Source: an uncultured Roseiflexaceae bacterium (lineage in GTDB: Bacteria; Chloroflexota; Chloroflexia; Chloroflexales; Roseiflexaceae). From it: a stretch of DNA of 26,902 nucleotides. The notes under the pieces were generated by a model. It had not been told where the DNA came from and made no database searches. It worked only from the letters and a program-made list of their open reading frames with translations. The position numbers and the translations under genes are program-made. Shown piece by piece: positions 16,043-23,303 of the stretch. Position 1 is the stretch's first letter. The number at the start of each line of letters is the position of its first letter. The stretch spans positions 1 to 26,902 of the forward strand of contig CALKHR010000064.1 of the NCBI GenBank assembly GCA_937988885.1. Reading direction: 5' to 3'.

Positions 16043-16570
16043 ATGAGCAATTCGACAGAAACAGCCCCTCTTCTCAGCATCGATCTGCAAGGCCAATTAG
16101 CTGGAATCACCGAGGGTTCGGCGCTGGCAGAACTGCGCGCGCAACGGCCCGAGATTATTCGCCATACGCAGGGGAGCTACGAAGCGCTGTTCGAGCCTGC
16201 TGATGTTGGTGGCCTCAGCCGCACCGAGCGCGACCTGATCGGTTTGCGGGTCGCCACGCTGACTGGCACTCCCGAATTGGCGACCTGGCACCGCGAGCGC
16301 CTGCAACAAGCGGGTGTTGATGCTGACGTGATCGCGGCGATCGAGCAGTACCCCAACGGGAACGCGCTGAGCGAGCGGCAAACCGTGCTGCTTGCGCATG
16401 TTCAGCGGGTGGCGCTCTCGGCGGTGCGCTCACAGCCCGAGGACCTCGATGCGCTGAAGGCGGTCGGATTCGGTCCTCGCGAGATCGTCACGCTGTCGCA
16501 AGTGATTGCGTTTCTGAGTTATCAGGCGCGCACGCTGATCGGGCTGCGCCTGTTAGGAGCGACGCTATGA
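16043..16570 (+). CDS. CMD-domain (AhpD-fold) protein lacking the redox cysteines
   Basis: 175 residues from the ATG at 16043 (AGAAGGAAA upstream); a longer frame to 15962 lacks a ribosome site. It resembles the Avi_7170-type carboxymuconolactone-decarboxylase-domain group that occurs beside an AhpD-like partner. Aligned without gaps to the next gene's active site, the positions of C95, C98 and H102 are T76, L79 and H83, so the CxxC is missing while the His remains. It therefore should not work as a thiol peroxidase by itself and may be a structural or regulatory partner. The gene is 84 bases after PPOX, and its TGA overlaps the ATG of the next gene (ATGA), which suggests balanced production of the pair. 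Confidence 0.83.
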   Translation: MSNSTETAPLLSIDLQGQLAGITEGSALAELRAQRPEIIRHTQGSYEALFEPADVGGLSRTERDLIGLRVATLTGTPELATWHRERLQQAGVDADVIAAIEQYPNGNALSERQTVLLAHVQRVALSAVRSQPEDLDALKAVGFGPREIVTLSQVIAFLSYQARTLIGLRLLGATL

Positions 16571-17154
16571 GTCCTGTGCAACACCGTCCGTTCACGCTCG
16601 ACGTTGTGAAGTGGCATCCGTGGGTGCCAACTGTGGAGGAGCTTGATCCCACGCCCGAACAAGTGGCGCTGATCGATAAAGTTGCGCCGAATCCCGTTTC
16701 GCGGCCCTACTACGCCCTGCTGGCCCACGATCCGCCTGCGTTGCTTGAGCGAACTGCGCTGATGCAGGCGGCGATGTACAGTGGCCGCAACGGGGCGAGC
16801 CGGGCCGACCGCGAACTTGCGGCGGTGGCGACCTCGCGGGCGAACGGCTGCGTGCACTGCGCCTCGGTGCACGCGCGGCTCCACGCGCAACTGACCAAGA
16901 GCGACGATGTGGTCACCCGCATCCTCAATGAGGGCACCGACACGCCGCTCGACCCGCACAACCGCGCGATCGTCGATTACGCCGTGAAGTTGTCGCTCGA
17001 CCCAGTGGGCATCACGCCCGACGATCTGACGCCACTGCGCGAGGCGGGCTTCTCCGATCTGGAGATCCTCGACTTGACGCATGTGATCGGTATGTTCAAC
17101 TGGGCCAATCAGCTGTTCCTCTCTTTGGGTGAAAACGAACCACCCGAATCCTAA
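16567..17154 (+). CDS. AhpD-like alkylhydroperoxidase domain protein
   Basis: 195 residues. The active-site motif is intact: E83 (DRELAAV), C95-x-x-C98 and H102 (NGCVHCASVHAR), the AhpD proton-relay arrangement. AhpD enzymes reduce hydroperoxides or recycle a lipoylated/thiol partner. The family is the Avi_7169-type group, found paired with a CMD partner like the preceding gene, which it overlaps by four bases. The C-terminal half (NRAIVDYAVKLSLDP, FSDLEILDLTHVIGMFNWANQLF) is the normal helical ending. It is the last gene of the unit; a hairpin follows 21 bases later. The physiological oxidant is unknown. Confidence 0.88.
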   Translation: MSPVQHRPFTLDVVKWHPWVPTVEELDPTPEQVALIDKVAPNPVSRPYYALLAHDPPALLERTALMQAAMYSGRNGASRADRELAAVATSRANGCVHCASVHARLHAQLTKSDDVVTRILNEGTDTPLDPHNRAIVDYAVKLSLDPVGITPDDLTPLREAGFSDLEILDLTHVIGMFNWANQLFLSLGENEPPES

Positions 17155-17175
17155 CGCCCCTCCAAATGCCTCTTT

Positions 17176-17206
17176 GAGCCTCGGATGTGTTGCGCATCCG
17201 AGGCTT
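17176..17206 (+). terminator. Terminator hairpin after the AhpD gene
   Basis: GCCTCGGATG (17178-17187) pairs perfectly with CATCCGAGGC (17195-17204), with an A-T and a G-T pair extending the base. The loop is 7 nt, followed by TTCCTC. The U-tract is imperfect, so strength is moderate. Confidence 0.7.
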
Positions 17207-17456
17207 CCTCATGTTGGCTGCCGAAAGCTTCAACTCATCTTTAATGTTTGCTTTCTAACCGAATTTAATATCCCAAAAAGCAAATAGCTTTATTATTGGA
17301 GATTAACAACACTTCTCAAGAAAAATATTTATTTGTGGTTCATGAGATACGATAAGCGTGTTATGTGGTGATTGTGTTCATTTCATCCACAAAAATCGAT
17401 TTATGAAGCGTTTACTTGTATAACCTGCATGTTCACTTAAATAGAAAGATACGTAC
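17207..17456. other. AT-rich interval upstream of the tail-anchored protein gene
   Basis: About 250 bases, much AT-richer than its surroundings. A small hairpin AAAGC-5-GCTTT lies near 17276-17290. A weak promoter-like pair TTGTAT-16-TAAATA spans 17416-17443, which would start transcription a few bases before the GTG at 17457. No gene is seen. Confidence 0.4.
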
Positions 17457-17918
17457 GTGCAATTACGGCAATTGCAGTTGCAAACACGTGTTAGCTCGCT
17501 GATCGACCGCCACAGGGAACGGCTGCACGTGCTCGAACAACAGGCTGCCCTTGAAGGCACCCATGTGCGCCCCTATGTCGATGTCGAGATCAAGCGTATT
17601 CGTCAGATGATTGCCCAGTTAGAGGTGAAGTTTCAGAAGTTATCTGAGCAGCCGATTGATGATGCCGAACTGGAAGCGCTAACCGAAGATCTGCCCGATC
17701 CCGTCGTTGTCTCGGAGCGAGCGCAGATCTCGTTCGATGCGCAGAATCGGCTGGCTTCGATCACCATCGCTGATGTGGCAGGCCGTGATCTGAACAAGAG
17801 CATGGTCGCTACTTCTGTTGTGTCGAGCTATGTGTGGATTGTGGCCATGCTGTTGTTGGTGTTGACGCTGTTGCTGATTGCGATTAGCTTGGCGGCGCTG
17901 CGGTTTCTGTCAGCATGA
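17457..17918 (+). CDS. Predicted tail-anchored coiled-coil membrane protein, unknown function
   Basis: 153 residues starting at a GTG without an obvious ribosome site. I do not recognise a family. Residues 1-65 are Gln/Arg/Glu-rich and helical (LQTRVSSLIDRHRERLHVLEQQAALEG, then EIKRIRQMIAQLEVKFQKLSEQ), consistent with a coiled coil. Residues ~66-115 are acidic and then form a short beta-like stretch (QISFDAQNRLASITIADVAG). A single strongly hydrophobic segment (WIVAMLLLVLTLLLIAISLAAL) sits near the C-terminus, leaving only a few residues after it, which makes it a tail-anchored protein facing the cytoplasm. Its stop overlaps the ATG of a 51-codon frame, so the two likely form a unit. A sensor, scaffold or membrane-tethered adaptor role is possible but not shown. 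Confidence 0.7.
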   Translation: MQLRQLQLQTRVSSLIDRHRERLHVLEQQAALEGTHVRPYVDVEIKRIRQMIAQLEVKFQKLSEQPIDDAELEALTEDLPDPVVVSERAQISFDAQNRLASITIADVAGRDLNKSMVATSVVSSYVWIVAMLLLVLTLLLIAISLAALRFLSA

Positions 17919-18070
17919 TGAGCTACAAGATTGTTTATCGTTGTCCCTTTGCCATGCGAGGTTGTGCGAGCGAGCATCGTTCGTTCGATGAGCAACTGCG
18001 CCTATTTCAGCGCGCCCTGCAAAACCCTCAACCTACGCTGACGCTTCTGCGCCTCGAAGCTAACGGGTAA
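17915..18070 (+). CDS. Very small protein (51 aa) overlapping the tail-anchored protein gene
   Basis: The ATG at 17915 overlaps the upstream TGA (ATGA), followed immediately by a second in-frame ATG. 51 codons run to TAA at 18068-18070. The product is soluble and basic (MMSYKIVYRCPFAMRG..., then SFDEQLRLFQRALQ), with two cysteines, C10 and C17, and a helical middle. No family is recognised. The four-base overlap is the main argument that it is real, because that arrangement is typical of translationally coupled partners. No terminator was found right after it. Codon use looks like the neighbours. It could still be a chance frame of moderate length. Confidence 0.5.
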   Translation: MMSYKIVYRCPFAMRGCASEHRSFDEQLRLFQRALQNPQPTLTLLRLEANG

Positions 18071-18413
18071 CTCTCGCGGCATGTGTTGCAGGTTTCGCTC
18101 TCTATCTTCACCCCTATGAATCTGATGCCGATCTAGGCCGCGTTCGGCAAACGTAGGTTGATGCGCTCGGTATCGCGAGAGCCGCACGTAGTTTCCCCTC
18201 AATACACCGCTTTCAGCTCTTTTGTGCATGTTCACTTTGTATAAATATTGATATAGTAAAATTTTTGGTTGATATGTAATAATGCATTAAAATGAACGAG
18301 TGAGCGTCATTGCATTACGATGGCTGTGAAGAGACGTTTCGTGCGGTATGTTTGGAGCAATGCGCCGATATCCCTATTTCGGTATTGGTCTCGTTCCTTT
18401 TGAAGGTGTAATC
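18071..18413. other. Non-coding interval upstream of the secreted nuclease gene
   Basis: About 340 bases. Two inverted repeat pairs are interleaved: TCAACCTACG (18028-18037, inside the small gene) with CGTAGGTTGA (18152-18161), and CTCTCGCG (18071-18078) with CGCGAGAG (18174-18181). An AT-rich stretch at 18230-18295 holds a promoter-like TTGGTT-17-TAAAAT. No convincing gene is seen; a minus-strand frame at 18002-18235 looks like chance. Confidence 0.45.
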
Positions 18414-21092
18414 ATGAGTACGTCTACGCAAACTGCAACTTCGGCGAAGAAGTATAACTTGCTGATCACCTTGATCATTTTGTTGGCTCCTATTGCCCTG
18501 AGCGTGGTGCCGCAGAGCTACGCGGCTTCACCCGATCTCGTGATCAGTCAGGTCTACGGTGGAGGTGGGAATAGCGGCGCTCCCTACACGCACGATTTCA
18601 TTGAACTGTTTAATCGTGGCTCATCGGCGGTTTCGCTCGACGGCCTTTCGCTTCAATACGCAAGCGCCACAGGTACCGGCAATTTTGGGAATTCGCCAAC
18701 TGCGATAACTGAACTGCCAGATGTTACCCTGCAGCCTGGGCAGTATTTCTTGGTTGCCGAGGTATCTGGCTCGAATGGTGTGGCCCTGCCAACCCCCGAT
18801 TTCATCGATGATTCTTCAGCAATCGCGATGGGTGGTACAGGAGGTAAAATTGCTCTGGTGAATGGGACTGCGGGGCTAGGCTGCAACGGTAGTTCGGCCC
18901 CTTGTAATGCCGAGCAACTTGCGCGGATCATCGATTTAGTGGGCTATGGCAATGCCAATTTCTATGAGGGCAGTGGTCCCACGGCGGCTCCGAGCAATAC
19001 GACAGCAGCACGGCGGCTTGAGAATGGCTGCAAAGATACCGACAATAATAGTGCCGATTTTGAGGTCGTCGCTCCCTCGCCCCGCAATTCAAGCAACCCT
19101 CTCAATCCGTGCGGTACACCCGAGACACCCGAGACGCCAGAGACACCCGAGACACCTGGGACGCCTGAGACACCCGAGCCTGGCGTCTGCCCGACACCGA
19201 CCGAGCCACTGATCAGCATTGCGGCGTTGCAGGGCACAGGCGATGTCAACACCGTCAACAACGCTTACCGCACTGTGCGGGGCGTCGTGGTGGCCGATTT
19301 CCAGGACTCCTTGGAGATGAGCGGCTTCTTTATTCAAGACCCCGTGGGAGATGATAATCCGCTCACTTCCGAAGGTCTGTTTGTGTACGTGCCCTCAGGG
19401 AATACATTGCATAGCTTCGATGTCAGTGTCGGTGAGGCCGTGCAGGTGACTGGTCGTGTGACTGAGTATCAGGGCATGACCGAGATGGATAATGTCTCCT
19501 CGATCGTGAAGTGCGGCACCAACACGATCATCGAACCAGTGGAGCTCAGCCTGCCCGAGGCGTACGATGGCGATTTGGAGCGTTACGAGGGCATGCTGGT
19601 CGAGATCTCGCAACCGCTAACGGTGAACCAGAGCTATTTCTTGGGGCGCTATGGCCAACTGACGCTGTCGTCGGGCGGGCGCCTGTATCAGCCGACGAAC
19701 TTTCCAAACGGTGGTGTCAACGATTCGTCTTCTGCGTATGAGAACTCGCTGCGCCTGATCGTGCTTGATGACGCGACCACTCGGCAGAATCCCGCCCCGA
19801 TCCCCTATATCGGCGAGGACAACACCATCCGTGGTGGCGATACGACGGTTGGCAGCATCGTTGGTGTGATCGATTACGGCCCCATCAATTCCGATTCAAG
19901 CATCCGCGACTATCGCATCCAGCCGGTCGCTCCGGTGACGTTCTCGCGCCAGAATCCTCGCACAGCCGCTCCCGATCCGGTTGGCGGCAATGTGAAGGTG
20001 GCGAGCTTTAACGTACTCAACTACTTCACCACGCTCGATGTCGCTGGTTCGCAGTGTTACCCGACCAATTCGCGATCGGATTGCCGTGGTGCCGATTCGA
20101 CCGCTGAGTTCGAGCGCCAAAGCGCCAAGATCGTCAGCGCGCTTCAGGCGATCAATGCTGACGTGGTTGGTTTGATCGAGATCGAGAATAACGGGGCAAC
20201 GGCGATCAACGACCTGGTCAGCCGATTGAACACCGCAATCGGCGGCGGCACCTACGCGGCGATCGCCGATCCGGTTGGGATCGGCGGCGCAAGCCCGTAC
20301 CCGGGTGGTGGCGACGCTGTGAAGGTGGCATTGATCTACAAGTCCGACAGCGTCACGCCGATTGGTAGCGCAGTTGCTGCCAACGATCCCGCATTTAGTC
20401 AGGGTCGCGCGCCAGTTGCCCAGACCTTCGAGCATATCGCGACTGGCGAGCGTTTCAGCGTGGTGGTGAACCACTTCAAATCGAAGCGCTGCGACGGTGC
20501 ATCCGGCAACAATAATGATCTCGGAGATGGTCAGGGTTGCTGGAACGAACTGCGCGTTTCGCAGGCCAATGCGCTGCTGAACTTCATCGCCACGCTGTCG
20601 AGCAGCAGCGGCGACACCGACGTTCTGGTGATCGGCGACCTGAACTCCTACGGCTCCGAAGATCCGATCGTCACCCTGACGAGCAATGGCTTGGTGAATC
20701 AAATCCAGAAGCATATCGGCAACACAGCGTATTCGTATGTGTTTGATGGTCAGGCTGGCTACATCGATCACGCGCTGACGACCAGCAGCCTCGATGCGCA
20801 GGTCAGCGGCGTAACGATCTGGCACATCAACTCCGATGAGCCATCGGTGATCGACTACAATACCGAGTTCAAGCCACAAGACCTGTACACAAATTCGCCA
20901 TACTACTCGTCGGATCACGATCCGGTGATCGTTGGCTTGAATTTGGGTGAGACCGCCACACCCACACCGACGACGCCGACGACAACGCCGACGCCAACGA
21001 CACCGACGCCGACAACTCCGACACCGACACCGATTACGCCGACGCCGACGCCAACACGCACCATCTATCTGCCAGTGGTAGGGACGCCGTAG
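18414..21092 (+). CDS. Secreted ExeM/NucH-type extracellular nuclease with lamin-tail domain
   Basis: 892 residues from the ATG at 18414 (AAGGTG upstream). A signal peptide is clear: a Lys-containing start, hydrophobic LLITLIILLAPIALSVV, and cleavage after SYA near residue 37. Next come a lamin-tail domain (~40-175, ending before the PETP linker), a YhcR-type OB-fold region (~265-420), and an endonuclease/exonuclease/phosphatase domain (~525-845) with N533 (ASFNVLNYF), E589 (GLIEIEN), H687 (VNHFKSK), D742 and N744 (GDLNSY), and D834-H835 (SSDHDPV). A Thr/Pro-rich tail and the last residues IYLPVVGTP follow. It is expected to degrade extracellular DNA for nutrients or biofilm turnover. A terminator with a GCAA loop follows 27 bases after the stop. 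Confidence 0.93.
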   Translation: MSTSTQTATSAKKYNLLITLIILLAPIALSVVPQSYAASPDLVISQVYGGGGNSGAPYTHDFIELFNRGSSAVSLDGLSLQYASATGTGNFGNSPTAITELPDVTLQPGQYFLVAEVSGSNGVALPTPDFIDDSSAIAMGGTGGKIALVNGTAGLGCNGSSAPCNAEQLARIIDLVGYGNANFYEGSGPTAAPSNTTAARRLENGCKDTDNNSADFEVVAPSPRNSSNPLNPCGTPETPETPETPETPGTPETPEPGVCPTPTEPLISIAALQGTGDVNTVNNAYRTVRGVVVADFQDSLEMSGFFIQDPVGDDNPLTSEGLFVYVPSGNTLHSFDVSVGEAVQVTGRVTEYQGMTEMDNVSSIVKCGTNTIIEPVELSLPEAYDGDLERYEGMLVEISQPLTVNQSYFLGRYGQLTLSSGGRLYQPTNFPNGGVNDSSSAYENSLRLIVLDDATTRQNPAPIPYIGEDNTIRGGDTTVGSIVGVIDYGPINSDSSIRDYRIQPVAPVTFSRQNPRTAAPDPVGGNVKVASFNVLNYFTTLDVAGSQCYPTNSRSDCRGADSTAEFERQSAKIVSALQAINADVVGLIEIENNGATAINDLVSRLNTAIGGGTYAAIADPVGIGGASPYPGGGDAVKVALIYKSDSVTPIGSAVAANDPAFSQGRAPVAQTFEHIATGERFSVVVNHFKSKRCDGASGNNNDLGDGQGCWNELRVSQANALLNFIATLSSSSGDTDVLVIGDLNSYGSEDPIVTLTSNGLVNQIQKHIGNTAYSYVFDGQAGYIDHALTTSSLDAQVSGVTIWHINSDEPSVIDYNTEFKPQDLYTNSPYYSSDHDPVIVGLNLGETATPTPTTPTTTPTPTTPTPTTPTPTPITPTPTPTRTIYLPVVGTP
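19115..19180 (+). repeat. In-frame PETP tandem repeat (linker)
   Basis: Tandem 9-base units of the form ACACCCGAG encode PET/PETP repeats (seven or eight units with silent and G/P variation). They form a flexible linker between the lamin-tail and OB-fold parts of the nuclease. Confidence 0.85.
20955..21057 (+). repeat. In-frame Thr/Pro-rich tandem repeat near the C-terminus
   Basis: Imperfect 6-9-base repeats (ACGCCGAC/ACACCGAC types) encode a TPTPTTP-like stalk of about 33 residues, directly before the short IYLPVV end. Likely a cell-wall-spanning or glycosylated stalk. Confidence 0.85.
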
Positions 21093-21119
21093 AGTCGGTT
21101 TGAGCAGCGTTCGGAAGGT

Positions 21120-21152
21120 GAGGGGGCTTGTGCAAACAAGTCCCCTCGTTTT
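21120..21152 (+). terminator. Rho-independent terminator of the nuclease gene
   Basis: GAGGGGGCTTGT (21120-21131) pairs with ACAAGTCCCCTC (21136-21147), 12 pairs with one G-U, around a GCAA (GNRA) tetraloop, followed by GTTTTG. Confidence 0.9.
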
Positions 21153-21207
21153 GTGTCGCGATTTCCGCATTCGGGCTAAACGATGTAACGCCGCCTGCTT
21201 CGTTGAG

Positions 21208-21213
21208 TATAAT
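21208..21213 (+). promoter_or_regulatory. Candidate -10 element for the GT9 gene
   Basis: A perfect TATAAT sits 33 bases before the ATG at 21247. The expected -35 position has no good match, so only the -10 is supported. Confidence 0.4.
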
Positions 21214-21246
21214 AGCCCCTGATCCTTTCACCGATAGGCAGAACTG

Positions 21247-22434
21247 ATGAAACGCCGTATCCGACTGTTGTTGTTGCACGTACTGGCGCTGCTGGCCCGG
21301 CCATTTGTGCGCCGTCGTGTGGAGACGCCCCGCACCATCCTCTACATCAAGCCGGATCACTTGGGCGACCTGCTGCTGGCGACGCCCGTCCTGGCCGACC
21401 TGCGCCAGCGCTTCCCCATCGCCACCATCACCGCATTGGTCGGCCCTTGGTCGGCGATGGTGCTGGAGCGCAACCCGAACATTGATGTGCTGTTGACCTG
21501 CCCATTCCCCGGCTTCGAGCGGCGCCCGCCGCAGACGAGCCGCTCGCTGGGCGTGCGCGTTATGGCCCTGTTGCAGCCCTACCGCCTGCTGTGGCGCTAC
21601 GCTATGCAGGTGCGCGCTGGGCGCTACGATGCGGCGCTGATCGGGCGGGACGACCACTGGTGGGGCGCGGCCCTCGCGATGCTGGTGGGCATCCCCGTGC
21701 GGGTGGGCTTCGCGGTGCCCGAGTGTCGCCCGTTCCTCACGCAGGCGCTGCCGTGGAACCCGCACGAGCATGTGACCGTGCAGGGCTTGGCGTTGGTCGA
21801 TGCGCTCGGTGGGCCGCGCCGCAGCGAGACGGCTCCGTTAGCACAGTTCAATCCTGCCCCCGCCGATCGCGCGTGGGTGGCGGAGTGGCTGCGCTCGCAG
21901 GGCGTGAGCGACGAGCAACGCTTGATCGTGCTGCATCCTGGCACGGGCGGCCCCACCAAACACTGGCTATCTGACCGCTGGGCCGTCGTCGCCGATGCAC
22001 TCAGCGCGGACCCCACGGTGCGTCTGTTGCTCACGGGTGGACCTGGCGAAGAAGCGTTGGTGGAGGAGGTCGCCGCGCAGATGCAGCGTCCGCCGTTGGT
22101 GCTGGCGGGTAAAACAAGCGTGGGACAATTGGCCGCGTTGTTGGGGCACGCAACCCTGGTGCTGGGGGTGGATAGTGGCCCGCTGCATTTAGCGGCGGCG
22201 CAATCGATCCCGACCATTCACCTGTACGGGCCTGGCGATGCTCGGCGGTTCGGGCCGTGGGGTGATCCGCAACAGCACACCATCATCCGGGCAGAATTGG
22301 CTTGTAGTCCGTGTGGTGTGTTCAGTGCTTGTCCGCGAGGATTAGCTCAGCCAGAGTGTATGACGCTGATCGGCAGTGAAGAGGTGATCGAGCGGGCACA
22401 AACGATCTTGGCAAACAAAGACGATAATGCATGA
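21247..22434 (+). CDS. Glycosyltransferase family 9 (heptosyltransferase-like)
   Basis: 395 residues; AGGCAG precedes the ATG. GT-B fold. The N-terminal half has ILYIKPDHLGDLLLATPVLADLRQRFP, the GT9 donor-lobe start with its conserved D-x-x-G-D. The C-terminal half has LIVLHPGTGGPTKHWLSDRWAVVADAL, LLTGGPGEEALVEEV and LVLGVDSGPLHLAAAQSIPTIHLYGP, the usual GT9 nucleotide-sugar site. Proteobacterial members add heptose to LPS; phyla without classical LPS use relatives for other cell-surface glycans. Four Cys near the C-terminus (ACSPCGVFSACPRG...PEC) match the cysteine cluster often seen in this group. It stands alone, with the stop codon inside a terminator hairpin and a convergent gene downstream. 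Confidence 0.92.
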   Translation: MKRRIRLLLLHVLALLARPFVRRRVETPRTILYIKPDHLGDLLLATPVLADLRQRFPIATITALVGPWSAMVLERNPNIDVLLTCPFPGFERRPPQTSRSLGVRVMALLQPYRLLWRYAMQVRAGRYDAALIGRDDHWWGAALAMLVGIPVRVGFAVPECRPFLTQALPWNPHEHVTVQGLALVDALGGPRRSETAPLAQFNPAPADRAWVAEWLRSQGVSDEQRLIVLHPGTGGPTKHWLSDRWAVVADALSADPTVRLLLTGGPGEEALVEEVAAQMQRPPLVLAGKTSVGQLAALLGHATLVLGVDSGPLHLAAAQSIPTIHLYGPGDARRFGPWGDPQQHTIIRAELACSPCGVFSACPRGLAQPECMTLIGSEEVIERAQTILANKDDNA

Positions 22435-22456
22435 GGCGGGTGTATCGCCCGCCTCA
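22432..22456. terminator. Hairpin between the convergent GT9 and 145-aa genes
   Basis: TGAGGCGGG (22432-22440) and CCCGCCTCA (22448-22456) form a perfect 9-bp stem with a 7-nt loop. The left arm includes the GT9 stop codon. It lies 12 bases from the end of the convergent minus-strand gene, so it could end both transcripts; U-tracts are weak. Confidence 0.6.
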
Positions 22457-22467
22457 CTTGCTTGGAA

Positions 22468-22905
22468 CTATTGTTTCTTTTCTTGTTCCTGGACTAAACC
22501 TTCATTGAATTGGGCACGCGCTTGCTGCATCAACTGTTCAAGCCGTGCATTGATGATCTCTTGCCATTCAGCTGCTTCATGATCATCGAGCGCACCGCCA
22601 CCATACCGCAGTTCCATCGCCATATCCCAACCTTTTTTGAGCGCAAAGCGATCGAGTTGCTCTTGGCGTTCCTCTGGCCAACGCTTGATGAAACGCTGGA
22701 AAGCGCGCATTAGCACATTGGAGCCATCGGGGTTGAGCGATGGGAGAGCAAACCAGTTGTGATCGTCATGCGTGGTATCGGGTTGCTTGGCCGAAGTGTA
22801 AAAGATTTGCTCGCACGTCCGGCAGCATCGATATTCGCCGGCTCCTTCGAAGGTGGCTGGATTGTTCGCGATCGCGCCTATGAGCATGCGATCTGTGATA
22901 GCCAT
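22468..22905 (-). CDS. Uncharacterised soluble protein with CCxxC motif (145 aa)
   Basis: 145 residues; GAGG lies 8 bases before the ATG. No family is recognised. The N-terminal part has Y-R-C27-C28-R-T-C31 (a half zinc-knuckle-like motif) and then TTHDDHNWFALPSLNPDGSNVLMRAF. The C-terminal ~85 residues are predicted helical and charged (RFIKRWPEERQEQLDRFALKK..., then EIINARLEQLMQQARAQFNEG) and end in the Glu/Lys/Gln-rich EQEKKQ. No signal peptide or membrane segment. A lone CxxC with nearby His residues could bind one metal ion, possibly as a dimer. It is convergent with the GT9 gene and appears to be transcribed alone. Confidence 0.75.
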   Translation of the reverse strand: MAITDRMLIGAIANNPATFEGAGEYRCCRTCEQIFYTSAKQPDTTHDDHNWFALPSLNPDGSNVLMRAFQRFIKRWPEERQEQLDRFALKKGWDMAMELRYGGGALDDHEAAEWQEIINARLEQLMQQARAQFNEGLVQEQEKKQ

Positions 22906-23303
22906 GGGTCATACCTCATCCGCGCTTGAAACCTTACGCCTTAGCATAGCATACAGTCGGCTACTTCTTCAACTAGTAATTTTGTACGGTTGCAGCAGGG
23001 AGAGTCGATTGTATACTGCGAGATTTCGCGCAACAATTGCGTGTTTGTAGGGTTAAGAATAGCATCAGGCCCCTGCTGACATGCTATAATACCATGGAGA
23101 TCTTAACAAGGGTATACCATTTGTGAGCAAGGTGTTTTGCGGTTGGCCGAACTGTGGAGTGTCAGGCCGATGATCGCTCATCACCTTCGCTTCACAGTAT
23201 TTGTGCAATTGTGAACCAACTTGGTCATAACAGCGGTATACTTATGGTATGAGGTAAGGAGCGCCCTTACCCTTCGGACTATCAGCCAGGAGACTGCTGG
23301 AAC
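22906..23303. promoter_or_regulatory. Regulatory interval and leader upstream of the pyrophosphatase gene
   Basis: 398 bases between divergent genes. A perfect extended -10 (TGCTATAAT, 23082-23090) on the plus strand would give a leader of about 200 nt. Within the leader, GTGAGCAAGGTG (near 23123) faces CACCTTCGCTTCAC (near 23200) as an imperfect long-range inverted repeat enclosing GGCC-type inner pairs, so the leader is probably structured. A second weak promoter-like stretch lies near 23220-23250. No gene is seen. Confidence 0.5.
23082..23090 (+). promoter_or_regulatory. Extended -10 promoter element upstream of ppa
   Basis: TGCTATAAT matches the TGnTATAAT extended -10 exactly; such promoters tolerate a poor -35, which is the case here. 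It lies about 215 bases before the pyrophosphatase ATG. Confidence 0.6.

Noticed and set aside
18002..18235. 77-codon minus-strand frame upstream of the nuclease gene
   Set aside because: Overlaps the 51-codon gene on the other strand, has no ribosome site, and is Arg-rich without any motif.
19896..21170. 424-codon minus-strand frame opposite the nuclease gene
   Set aside because: Its start is the complement of the Thr/Pro repeats (Arg/Cys repeats) and the rest mirrors the EEP domain; not a gene.
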